A stretch of DNA of 64,000 nucleotides from Sphaerosporella brunnea (Eukaryota > Ascomycota > Pezizomycetes > Pezizales > Pyronemataceae). The stretch is taken from the NCBI GenBank assembly GCA_008704415.1, contig VXIS01000049.1, positions 143,348 through 207,347 on the forward strand, read 5' to 3'. Both the position numbers and the translations under genes were made by a program. This document shows positions 44,654 to 55,025 of the stretch, piece by piece. The first letter of the stretch is position 1; each line of letters begins with the position of its first letter. Below the pieces are notes generated by a model that saw nothing but the letters and a program-made list of their open reading frames with translations, was not told the origin of the DNA and ran no database searches.

Positions 44654-45358
44654 CTATTGGTTATAAACAGGGATGAAAGCGCGGACACAATGGATTGAGT
44701 CGTAGCAAAAGCTTGATGGCAGCGCGATATAGAGTGCCTGAATGCACGCGATTGATGTAGATAATATCATGAATTCGGACGGAATGTGTGGAGAACGAGA
44801 TACCGAACCAAGCAATAGCGCCAGACACAGGAGAACTAACAATCCAATCCAAAAACAGAGTGCCGGCTGACAATGTGGAAACTTCCAGCGAGTTTGTGTT
44901 CTAAGCAGACGCACACTCCTCCGTAAGAGTGGATTGCGTGCCTTCCGGATGTCCCGAGTCCAATCAAACAACGAGTTTTGATGACATTTGGTACATCGCA
45001 AAAATTGAATTGCGGGTAAATGCGCGCACATGGCATTGCAAATGTTTTTCTTTCGAGATCGCGTGCCCGTTTGGCTTGTGCCACCACGCATCTGGCAGTC
45101 TGCACAACGGCAGTGAAGATTGTTCGTAATCACGCTCATTACCGTTTGTGTGCATTCACACGTAAGCCACTGGTTTGATGTGGCGGAAATGCTAGTGTTG
45201 CCCATGACCTGTGACTGGTTAGCAACGCTTGAATTTGTACACTGACTTCTGACCAAAAATGCGTGACCTAAGTTATAACTTTGTTCGTGACTGCAGTTCA
45301 TAAGTCTGAATAGAGTTCTCCACCAGTGAAAGCGAGAGCGCAGGCAAAAATCAACCAT
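44654..45358 (-). CDS. hypothetical protein, 234 aa, possible membrane protein
   Basis: Longest undisturbed frame of the area. Cys-rich in the middle (CECTQ, CRCADCQ, CTKCHQ). The C-terminus has a strongly hydrophobic segment (FWIGLLVLLCLALLLGSV, about residues 168-186) and a second weaker one. The Cys pairs recall zinc-binding domains but fit no family I know. Codon use and the absence of relatives leave real doubt; it may be a chance frame. Confidence 0.3.
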   Translation of the reverse strand: MVDFCLRSRFHWWRTLFRLMNCSHEQSYNLGHAFLVRSQCTNSSVANQSQVMGNTSISATSNQWLTCECTQTVMSVITNNLHCRCADCQMRGGTSQTGTRSRKKNICNAMCAHLPAIQFLRCTKCHQNSLFDWTRDIRKARNPLLRRSVRLLRTQTRWKFPHCQPALCFWIGLLVLLCLALLLGSVSRSPHIPSEFMILSTSIACIQALYIALPSSFCYDSIHCVRAFIPVYNQ

Positions 45359-45553
45359 GGTGCGAGCCTGAGCAGCCGTGACGGTGATGCAAATGAGACT
45401 GCAAGCCCCAGCGCACAGTGTCTTGTGGAGAATAAAAGACTGCCCAAAACCCGCCAGTTTTGAGAGCTCAGTGTGCTTTCATCGAATTGTCCTCATGTCC
45501 GCTTCTCAGGTACTTGATCCGCGCCTTCAGAACTTGAGGGCGGTCCCCAAGGT

Positions 45554-45561
45554 CATATCCT
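45554..45561. repeat. hAT target-site duplication, left
   Basis: CATATCCT, repeated exactly at 45804-45811 after the MITE. Confidence 0.95.
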
Positions 45562-45803
45562 CAGTGTTCTCAATAGCCGGCCCAAAAAGCCCGGGCTGGC
45601 TGTGGGCTGCGTCTTTGTATGTAAAAGTCGCGGATCGGTACAGAGTGATAATCAGTGAGGCAACAATGATGTCCATTCTTCATACCCAAGCAACAGCTCA
45701 TGCAGCCCACAGCCAGCCGGCCAGGCGGCGAGTTGAACAGCCGGGCTGGCTTTTTGATCAGCCCAACGCTGCCAGCCCGGCTGGCTGGCTATTGAGAACA
45801 CTG
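45562..45803. mobile_element. hAT-type MITE, 242 bp
   Basis: 17-bp perfect terminal inverted repeats CAGTGTTCTCAATAGCC (45562-45578) and complement (45787-45803) with an 8-bp target duplication. An inner 16-bp inverted pair GCTGGCTGTGGGCTGC lies at 45595-45610 and 45702-45717, and GGCTGGC/GCCAGCC motifs crowd both ends, as expected of hAT transposase-binding sites. No coding capacity. It landed 2 bp before the likely start codon of a hAT pseudogene. Confidence 0.95.
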
Positions 45804-45813
45804 CATATCCTTG

Positions 45814-47148
45814 ATGGACTCATCCCCCGCCACCAAGCTCTTTTCTTCCAGCCCCGGTATCCAGCCTACCGCCGCCGAGCGCAACGCCGAGAGCATTGCT
45901 GAGGGTACTGCCGAGCCATCTGCTGCGACCTTGAGGCGTGTAGTTCAAGCCTCAAACGTTCAACCACCTATCCTGGATTACTCATCCAAGGCTCTCTATG
46001 TAGAGAGTTTAGCTGGGCATTATAGTGTGTTTGCCTGCTGCCACTTAGACGCTGGGGATATCTTTGGCTGAATGGTTCCAGAATTTTTGACCTTCCGGCG
46101 TCCACAAGAAAGACTTCTTACTCCGGTATCCAACTTTCCCACCCGCTGCCGCGAAGCGCCATGAGCTATACTGCACCCATTGCTTTGATACTCCTGTTCA
46201 AGGCCCTGCTACACACAATCTTCCAGGCTTTTGGCGCATCAAGCGTGCAAGATTGACGAATTCATGTATGCATTATCACATAAAGCTTGTACACCCGGAC
46301 CTTCCACGTTCCTATGATCAAGACGGAGTCTGCTTTGCTTCTCTTGGGCAGCCTGTCAATGCCAGTCTGAAGCGAAGTTGCCCGGACAATGACGAGTTGG
46401 AGAATGATGGAGAAGAGCACTTTCGAACAAGATAAATATCACCTCATGACCGACGGTATTACTGCTCCTGGCATTGCTAGCATCTTGAATTCTCGTTTTA
46501 AGCTAAAACCTCTCGAGCTTTTGGGATGGAAGGCGGGCGACCTAAAAAAGGCAAAGACTGGGGCCCTAAAGCCTTTACTGCGCAACTACTTTCCATCCAA
46601 AAAGGCTTCATAGCCTGGTGAACCAGAGGAAGAGGACTCGGACCGTGATGGCTTCGGCGTGGAAGAGTTGTCCCCGGAAGACGTCATACTTTTTGCGTCC
46701 CACGAGGAGTACTCACAAGCGGAACACCAATTCATCAGCAGCACCGCGGCTGTGTGGGAGGCTGAGCTAGAGTGGTACTTGAAACATCCACGGGTCAGCA
46801 AAGACACCAACGTGCTGCTCTGGTGGGATGATAATGAACACCGCTACCCTCACTTGGCCAGACTTGCGCGCGACTACCTTGCAATTCCGGCCTCCTCAGT
46901 TCCCGCTGAGCGGGGTTTTTCAAGGGTCGGTGACTTAATATAGGGAAACCGCAAATATGCTTATGTGCCTTCGGTACTGGCATCAATTGCCCGAAGCTTC
47001 AGCTGAAGTGGTAGCTGCATATTTGCACCGCAAAATGGAGGATCCCAGCGCACAGCCTGAAGTTCTAGGAGAGGATGCGGATGTAATCCCCCTGCTTCAA
47101 TATATTAGGGAGAACGGGGCCCCATCTGATGACGAAATAGAGCTTTGA
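45814..47148 (+). pseudogene. hAT transposase pseudogene
   Basis: An N-terminal frame (45814-46071) is followed by sequence with several stops and shifts (KDFLLRYPTFPPA, HYHIKLVHPDLP in different frames). The C-terminal part is clearer: from 46389, LKPLELLGWKAGDLKKAKTG, TAG at 46611, then WWDDNEHRYPHLARLARDYL and PASSVPAERGFSRVGDLI, the dimerisation block, a stop, and in another frame an acidic tail to 47148. Dead copy of a different hAT lineage from those at 1.2 and 30.2 kb. Confidence 0.75.
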
Positions 47149-48929
47149 GAAGTTTATACAAGGGCATGGGGGCGAGGAAATGTTTTGTTTTTGTAAAGGA
47201 TAGGTAGGATAAATGCCTGGTGGTAGAGTAAAGCGCGGGCCGTCGCTGCTGCTCTACTCGCTAAGACAAAAGTTACGAACGATGTCATGACTATTGACCA
47301 ACGTTACTGAATATAACCTGAACGCAACTACCGTTCATGGGCAACACTAGGAAATGCCGCTTCCGAGAAGTACCGCAATCTCGTAGTGGGTATCATCGGA
47401 CCTCATTCAGCGGAACTGGAGTGACGTTCAGTGGATGCTGTTTTACCACAACGTAACACAGAACGATAACGGATGTTGGCAAATGATATCTTTCCAATGT
47501 GACTACGATCTGTGGAGCTGGGTTTGCAGGCGTTTTTTCCCTGACACAATTGCAAACCGTTAGTAGGGATGGGAAAGACTGCTTGTTGGGATCAGGTCTA
47601 CATTGCTGACTCCATGAAGATGGACGATGCTCACTGTGAGCCTCAGGCCCTCAGACCACATTAAACCTGAGGCGAAGGGTGCAGATGCGTTTTTGATATG
47701 TTGCAGTGTTTAACCAGCAATTTCGACTAAGACTTCATCAAGCGCCGGATATTATCTGCGCTTGTTTGTTTCAACCGTAGTGACGCTGGAAGACAGACTA
47801 GCCGGTGTTCGCGCACTTGGCCAGCCTACAGAAATGCATCCAAAGCCACAATGCTAGGCTCCACGAAGAAACCTGCTTTGTAAAGCAACTAGATCTGCGA
47901 AAGGTCTAATCGGCATAGGTCGAATACGTCTAATAACGCACTTCAAACGCTCAATGCTAATCCATAGAAGAAGAACCATTTAAATTTACGGCATATATGC
48001 GTGCTCCCGTGCTGGCTACCGAGAACACTCTGAGCGCCGATTACCACGGGCAAGGTCTCAATAAAGTAAGCCCCGACTGTCAGCGGATCAGGCTGCTCAT
48101 AAGACTCACAATTGAAACACATCAGCGGCGATCCAGACAGCATCGCTCCCACAAGCTGTTAAATCTGATGGCAACCCATCAATCGCACCGTCGGCAAGAA
48201 GACCACCGTGCTTTAGTGGCACCGTTAGTGCTTTCAAAAAATTGATGATGGAAACTCGGGGTATCTGGCAACCGAAACATATTTGCAGGTGGTCCAAGGA
48301 GATCCGTTGCATAACGGTCCTTTATGCACCGACCATGCCACCAGTTTCCGCCTGTGCAGGACCATAGTCCTTGGTGATGGTTTATCGACGATCTCTCCGG
48401 GCAAAACTCGGGGGTGGTGCCGGTGACGTAGTTCGTACATGGCGGTAATGAGCAGTCGTCTTCAACTCTCGCAATGGACAGGATCGCCATCACCTTAGAC
48501 CGTCCGGTGAATTGCCGGTCCGCATGCGTATGCACATGCAGCAGCACAGGAATCCCTGCATGCCGGTTCTGACACTGAATTCGATTGCCAACTCTACCCC
48601 GATATGTGAAAATAGTGCTCCAAAAGCCGATTGACCGAGCCACCACGGCGGCGCGACAGAGCTGGCAGCACAGCCGACGCGGGCCAAGAGGTCGTTGAAA
48701 TCACTAGGGAGCCCGATGCCTGTATCACGCGTGGCGCTCTTTCCCTGGCAACTTAAATTTTGCAGTGAATCTTCTCAAGAGGCACCAAGATGTGCTCAGG
48801 ACTCGGGCGATGGAATTCAGGCGTGTGCGTTGGCTGCGGCACGCTAGGTTTCCCGTTTGGTCATCGACGGCTGAGATGTAGGATTGCTTTATGAGGGCAG
48901 TGGACATGACGAAACAAGATGTGTGTGCC
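47149..48929. other. no gene recognised
   Basis: Short frames only. The right 200 bp are the 3' flank of family copy B. Confidence 0.45.
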
Positions 48930-49516
48930 CTAAGAGGTCGATCCACCAAATGAGAAGGTGACTCCGGAAATAGTGCCATTGGCGTTGAGATTCCAGGCAA
49001 TGTCCACGCCTTGATAATTGGGCACATCGACGTTAATGGACCTGGTGTTTCCCTGAACCGCCGACGCCGACGCCGACGCCGATTCCGGGGTGTCGCTCTT
49101 GTGCTTGGGAACCTTCCGAGGATTGTCATTTTCGATAGGCATCTGCTGATGATGTCAGACCAAATGTTCTTGGTTATCGGGGTCAGGGAATTAACCTTGG
49201 ACTTGCGCTTCCGCTTGGACTTGCGCTTGTGTGTCTTGAAATCGTCGGACTGTCCTGACGCTGGAATCGAGGGCACTGTTGTGTGATTGTCAGGCAAGGC
49301 TCGGTAGAGTGGAAGAGGTAGTTAGATACCGGTGGCTTGAGAGGTTTCACCGTCAGCAGCGGGAGTCACAACCACAGCGTCGTCAGGAGCGTCAGCAGCC
49401 GGAGTCACCACCGTAGCGTCGTCAGGAGCGTCAGGAGCTGGAGTAGCAACCGTAGCGTGAGGATCAGCAGCAGCCGCAGCGCGTCCCTGAATGAAGCGGC
49501 GAATGAATGCAGCCAT
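48930..49516 (-). pseudogene. gene-family copy B (two exons, one stop)
   Basis: Exon 1 (49516-49196) begins AAFIRRFIQGRAAAAA after the Met, continues with TPAAD/DAPDD repeats and ETSQATGI, then a TAA (49322-49324) where copy A has a Tyr codon, then LPLPLYRALPDN and a Lys/Arg-rich end (THKRKSKRKRKSK). A 53-nt intron (49195-49143, GTTAAT...TCTGACATCATCAGCAG) is followed in phase 0 by exon 2 (PIENDNPRKVPKHKS, SINVDVPNYQGVDIAWNLN, TFSFGGSTS). Without the stop it would be 177 aa. The C-terminal module reads like a beta-rich domain. Function unknown; the basic cluster could bind nucleic acid or direct nuclear import. Confidence 0.7.
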
Positions 49517-49790
49517 GATGTCAAGCGAAATGGAAGAAGGAAAAAAAGGAGAGATGCAAGACGAAAGGAAGGGAGGCTGTAGATGCTATGGATGGAGTCG
49601 GAGTCGAGAGGTGGTGCTGAAGAATGTAGAAGTGTTGATTGGGAGGTACGGAGCCTAGCGCTTGGTTCTGGCTCTTAAAGTGCAGAACCAAGCCCTAGCT
49701 CTTACATGTAACCCTAGGGTATCGATAGAGATACCCTCGTTCTACCTTGTTACACCCGTTCATACTCGGATCCCTATAGAGTAATACAGC
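49517..49790 (-). promoter_or_regulatory. family leader and promoter, copy B
   Basis: Pyrimidine-rich leader (TTTTTTCCTTCTTCCATTTC) before the ATG, a palindrome at 49656-49697 (AGCGCTTGGTTCTG against CAGAACCAAGCCCT), and GGTATCGATAGAGATACC near 49727. All are shared with copies A and C. Confidence 0.65.
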
Positions 49791-49894
49791 ATTCTGCCGC
49801 CTGCAAACGACCGATTACTTTGGCATACCGTGAGCATCAATACGCTCAAAGCAACGAAGCGGATCCGGATAGTGCAATGAACGTTGTGAGCGGC

Positions 49895-50048
49895 AATATA
49901 AAACGGATTTTTTATTATTCTTATTCTCGCACTGAGCAGGGTTGCAGTCATCAGAACAGCGCTGTGATGTAGGTATCGCCAGTCATCTTCCACCTGCCAA
50001 ATCCCAGAAGTGCGCATCACGGCCGTTTCCCTCTGCCTATCACTCAAC
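49895..50048. repeat. downstream flank shared with the 32.2-kb locus
   Basis: Direct repeat of 32185-32330, downstream of copy A before the mariner-like MITE. Confidence 0.7.
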
Positions 50049-50050
50049 TA

Positions 50051-50555
50051 CAGTAGAGTCCCTATACAAGAATAGGGTCGGGACCGCAGGGACATAAAGA
50101 GAGTATGGTTTGGCACAGGTGATCGTTCATGATTGCGATCCGCGGGGTACTCGCCAACCCAAAATCTGGTGTATTTTCACGGCGCGAACGCCGGGCAAGG
50201 AATGTTAGGTGAGAGTATTCATACTGTTCACTGTCTGTACTGACGGCGGCTTGAAATCGCGATAAAAAAAAAAAAACCGTGAGTCTGCTACAACCCGCGA
50301 TGCCCCGACCCGTAACCCACCCCCCCCCCCCCAACCCCATACATACTTATCCCTATAGCTGATCATTCTCGCCATGATATGCATCCTCCATCTACATAAA
50401 ACCGTGGTCAGAAAGAAACTGCTAGGGTGTTTGAGGTGCGCATACCAAAATGTCAGTTCTTTATTTCCCATACAAAATCGGTTGTGACCAGCCACCCATA
50501 TTCTTATAGAGTGGATATTCTTATATGACCGTATTCTTATATAGAGACTCTACTG
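50051..50555. mobile_element. Tc1/mariner-type MITE, 505 bp
   Basis: 24-bp terminal inverted repeats beginning CAGTAGAGTC (50051-50074 and 50532-50555, two mismatches), flanked by TA on both sides (50049-50050, 50556-50557). TA duplication and this end type fit Tc1/mariner or pogo. Subterminal ATTCTTATAGAG motifs recur at 50501-50541. No transposase. Confidence 0.85.
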
Positions 50556-50575
50556 TACCACATATTCCACGCGAC

Positions 50576-50962
50576 CTAGGTCGATCCACGAAATGTGAAG
50601 GTAATTCCGGAACCGGTGTCATTAGGTTTCCAGGCGATTTCCATGCCTGTATAACGGGACACATCGACGTAAATGGACCCAGTTTTTTGCTGAACAGCCG
50701 ACACGGACGTCGGTCCCGGGGTGACTGCAAGGTCATTTTCGGGCTTCTTCTCCTGATGGATAGCCGTCTGCTGATGATGTCAGAGCGAATGCTCTTGCTT
50801 GTACGGGTCGGGGAGTTCACCTTGGGCTTTAGCTTGGGCTTGGGCCTGCGCTTGCCTTCTTGCCATCAGACGCTGGAATGGGGGGTGGCGAGGAAACTAT
50901 TGGTTGGTTGTCAGGCAAGCCTCGGTAGAGTGGGAGAGGTAGGTAGATACCGGCGCGCTTGG
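50576..50962 (-). pseudogene. gene-family copy A, 3' part (after LINE insertion)
   Basis: Resumes at the target duplication with AGIYLPLPLYRGLPDNQPI, then a frame slip near 50855-50880 before the basic cluster (RRPKPKLKPK), a 53-nt intron (50820-50768; GTGAAC...CTGACATCATCAGCAG) and exon 2 (50767-50576; HQEKKPENDLAVTPG, YVDVSRYTGMEIAWKP, TFRGST). Intron length, phase and position match copy B exactly. Disabled by the 6.6-kb insertion and the slip. Confidence 0.7.
50950..50962. repeat. 13-bp target-site duplication of the full-length LINE
   Basis: CCGGCGCGCTTGG, repeated exactly at 57559-57571. Confidence 0.95.
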
Positions 50963-51157
50963 TTTTGTTTTTGTTTGTTTTAATCATCCTGTATTCGGCC
51001 GCTTGCGGCCATGACATGTGACTATGTACATAAATCTACCCTTGGACCTCATGTGTCCACAGACGGGCGTGATTCAATAAACATACCAAGGAAAGTCGTG
51101 TTCAATGTGTGACAAAGGGAAGACAAAAGGAAAAAACAAAGGGAAGAACAGGCGGGG

Positions 51158-54100
51158 TCATTCTTGTGGCTTCTCTGGCCACTTTCCTACATGCGTGCTC
51201 GACAGGAAGCCCAACAGGGCTCCCGTACACCTAGCGTCTGCCAGGACCCTGGCCACCGGAGTGGAGGACCTCTTCCAGCCCTCCTTGCCGCCTACTTTCG
51301 TTGCCAGCCCTATGGCCTTCCATAGGGCTTCCTGCTCTTTCGTCCATCTTGCGCACCTCTTCAGAAGATGCTCCCTCGTCTGCTTGGGGGCCTTGCGGCA
51401 CCACCAGCACTTGTCGTCCGTCCTGCGGCCGGTCCACATCAGATATGGGGAGGTGGGTGCTTTGTTGAGCCGGAGTTGGAAATACCGGGACGCCAGTGCT
51501 TTAGGAGCCTTGGCCGCAGTCTTGTCCCACTTAGCTTTGCGCTTATAGTATGCTTTGGCTTTGATCTGGCGGCTCAGCCAGGCATTTCGGTCTTTCGTCC
51601 TGGCGTCGGTGACCAGGCGGCCAATGTGCGCCAGTGAGGTGACTTCGATTGTGTGCGGCCTATCCAGTCGGTCTCTTGCAGCGGCTTTGGCGACTTGGTC
51701 GGCCATTTCGTTGCCTGGGATGCCCTTGTGTCCGGGCACCCATCTGTATTCGGTGTTCCAGCCGAGGAGGCGTAGCTCATTTTCAGCTTGGCGGATTCGT
51801 GGCAGCATCCATTGACCTGCTCCCGGGTCACCACGCCTCAGGCGTTTGAGTGCCGCTTGAGCGTCCACAAAGATGTAAACGGTCCCAGACAGGTTCGGCG
51901 GGTCTTCTTGTCGAAGGCGTGATCTGACGTGGGTGCTTCTCGATGCCAGTTCTAGTCCAGCCGCGATGCCGAACAGCTCTGCGTCATAGGCTTCCTTGTT
52001 ATTGCCAATGTAGCCACTGCTTCGGCACCACTCGTCGACAGTCATGCTGGTCCGTGCGACTGCGCCAAAGGCACAGTGGCCGTCTTCCAAGCGTGATCCG
52101 TCCGTGTACACTGCCATGTGGTTTTTTGTGGGCTGTTCCAGTGACGAGGCCGTCAGCGCCGCAGTGTTTTCGTCATCCTCAATGGCGACATGGCCGGTGG
52201 GGTGCTGGAGATTCGGTCGAGTCGGTTCTATGCTTGTGGGGTGTCTAGGGATGGTTACGGCCAATCTGCCCATGATGTTGGGTGGCTGAGTTTCTGGGGC
52301 ACTCCCACCAAAGGCGTTGCTTGCTATAAAGCGGAGCAGGTCGTTGGTAGAATTGACTTCTGGCTGTCGGTTTCCGTTTAGGTCGGTTGCGGCGTTCCGT
52401 AGCCGGTTGCCGGCTGGGTTATCGTCTGGAGTCGCCGCCAGGCGGGCTGCAAGGCGCCTGCGTCTGTGGCGGAGGACAGTTTCGGCGTCTGTCAGGCCGG
52501 CTTCGCAGATGAGGGGTCCGATAGCCGACGTCGGTAGGGCACCCAGTACTGATCTGGCCTGCCTGTTGAACAGCTTCTGTATATCTGCAGTTCGTTCCTT
52601 TTAGCCATCAAACCATAGTTCGGTTCCGTATAGGGCGACAGCTTGCACCGCGGCGATCTGGATCCGTCGTACGTTCTCGGTGCACAAACCCAGCCGGCCC
52701 GTTAGTGACCGGATCCTGGCCTCCGCGGATCTTGCCTTGCCCATTCTGACGTTATGATGATGTTGGAGGGTCAGTTTGGAGTCCAAGAAGACTCCAAGCC
52801 ATCGTGTCGCATGCTTGTTATAGGGAACTTGTGTGCCAGCCACAGAGACCTTCATGTCGGGAAGCCTCCGCTTCCGCGTTAGCAGGATTGCTTCGGTCTT
52901 GGCCACATCAAAGGCCACTGCGTTGGCGTCTGCCCACTTGAGGCTGGCGGTCGCGCAGCGGTTAAGCATGTTTGTAACGTCTGCTACTGTGTCTCCGGTA
53001 GCAACCCATGCAATATCGTCTGCGTATGAGAGCGCGAAAGTGCCCTGGACGGCTTTCTCCACCTCAGGAAAGAGGCCTGAGAGGTATATCGCGAAAAGGA
53101 TGGGCGAGATTGGGGATCCTTGTGGTAGCCCTGTCTTGATGTTGATCGTCTCGCTGAGTTGTCCTTCGACCTTCATCTGGACACGCCTATTTTCCATGAA
53201 GGAGGCAGTCCATTTGATCAGGCTATGTGGTGCTCCTAGCTTGATGAGTCTGCGTATGAGCACGGCTTTAGATACATGGTCGAAGGCTCCTTTGACATCC
53301 ATCAGTAGTGCGCCGACCATGCGTTTCTCCTGCCAAGCCTCTTGTGCGTGATCCATCAGGATTGCGACCGCATCCACGGCTGCTCTTCCTCGTCTGCTGC
53401 CAAATTGGCCAACATGCAGCCAGCCTTTTGACTCTGCAGCTTGAGCCAGTCTGCCTGTGGCTACTCGCTCGATTACCTTGCCCAGGCAGCAAAGTAGGGA
53501 GATGACACGATGAGCTCGGGCTTTGGAGTAATCGTCCTTGCCAGGTTTGGGTATGACGACGCCGATGGCCTGGCGCCATGGCAGTGGCTGGTGACCTTGC
53601 CAGATGCACGCGCGTACAAGCCCTGTGATCCTGTTGGGGTCCCACTTGTAAGCTAGCCTGACGGCTGGAGGACCCAGCTTGTCTGGGCCAGCAGCGGAGC
53701 GGGAGGCTTGCGCAAAGCATGCCTGCTCGATCTCTTCATCTGAAACATACGTGTCGTTGTTCAGTCCGTCAAGCTCTTGAGGGGACCAGTTGTCGGATGG
53801 AGGCTCGGGGAAGGCTTGACGTGCCATCATGTCGCTCTTCTCCCTTCGTGGTGATGGCCATCCTGCCGTCCTGACCGGTGAGCGCACCCCCTTCAGTCAT
53901 TGTGGGAGTGTTGTTAGTGTATCTCAGGGCCTTCCATGTGTCTTCTGGGCCGGCGTGTTGTAGAAAGGTCGTCCAGTGTGCCCGTTTAGCTTTCCTGATA
54001 GCGCTCCTGAGAGCCCTGCGTGCATTTTTCACAGCCTGATGGGTGGTCCCTTGACGTCTGCGAAAGGATCGTTTGACCGCATTGAGTACACGGCGTAGTT

Positions 54101-55023
54101 CGTCGATGTCTGCGTTCCACCAGCGCTTAGAGCGTGCACATATACGTAGCGGCTTGGCGTGCATCTGGAGGGTTTGGGTGATGGCCGCTGAAATCCAGGT
54201 AGCCTCCTGGTCAAGAGCTGTCACTGGGGCAGTCGAGCTGTACCACCGGCCTGTTTGCAGCCAGTTCTCTCCACGTGTCCTCGGCGTCTTTTAGCTGTGT
54301 TTCCGTCATGCCGTTGATGTCCCAGCCAGTAACTTCTGTGCTGGTTTGGTTGGAGCGGTTGGGCTTATCCTCGAAGCATGACCACATTATCAGCTGGTGG
54401 TCAGAGCCCGTCTCGAGATCAGGCTGGTCTATAGTCCAGTTGCTGACAATCACGTTCTTTGACAGTGTGAGGTCCAAAATGGCTGGCTGTGCTCCGCGGT
54501 CGCACGTGGGGGTGTCGTCGTTCCAGACAGTCAGCTCATGGTGGTCGATGAGTGTCTCAAGCCAAGCGCTATTGCGGTTTGTTTGGCAGGTTGGGTCCCA
54601 GCGTACGCTATGCGCGTTGAAGTCGCCTGCTAGGATGACCTTATCTGAGTCCATAATGGCGGCCCAGTTTTCGGTGCGACTGGGCCTTTGGCTAGTGAAG
54701 GCATTGTTGACGACGTTGATTTTGAACTGATCGTAGACGTTGATGATACGGCATTTTGCGCCGGATGGTGAGGTTGCGTCGATAACCATGACGTCACCCG
54801 CGCTGGATACCAACTGAGATTGAACAGTGAAGTTGGTCTTGGAGTCGGTACGTATGGCAGCCCAGGTCCTGCCTGAGCCGTAGAACCGAAAGGCCTGGTG
54901 TGTAATGCGGTAGGCTGGGGGCTCCTGAATGAGCACTAGGTCCGTCTTGTTGCGAATTGCAATTTCTAGACAGGTATGCAGGACTGGCCCGGACCTGTTG
55001 ACGTTGTGTTGGATGCACCGCAT
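51158..55023 (-). pseudogene. LINE ORF2 (endonuclease-RT-RNase H), three lesions
   Basis: Endonuclease (55023-54211): HNVNRSG, QEPP, GDFNAHSVRWD, LDLTLS, GSDHQ are all present. A frameshift near 54215 leads into a linker (RWWNADIDELRR), a second near 53835 (TTKGE to KSDMMARQ) into reverse transcriptase (to 52601): IPKPGKDD, LMDVKGAFDHV, GLPQGSPISPILFAIYLSG, YADDIAWVA. A single in-frame TAA at 52601-52603 (WFDG-stop-KERT) precedes RNase H: YTDGSRLEDG, AYDAELFG, IFVDAQAALKRL, PGHKGIPGNEMADQ, then the Cys/His motif CWWCRKAPKQTREHLLKRC. All catalytic residues remain. The ORF2 ATG overlaps the ORF1 stop. Confidence 0.92.
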
Positions 55024-55025
55024 TA
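55021..55025 (-). promoter_or_regulatory. TAATG stop-start overlap of ORF1 and ORF2
   Basis: On the minus strand the ORF1 stop TAA and ORF2 start ATG share one A. Such UAAUG junctions mediate termination-reinitiation in some non-LTR retrotransposons (known for the silkworm SART1 element); coupled translation is inferred here. Confidence 0.75.
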
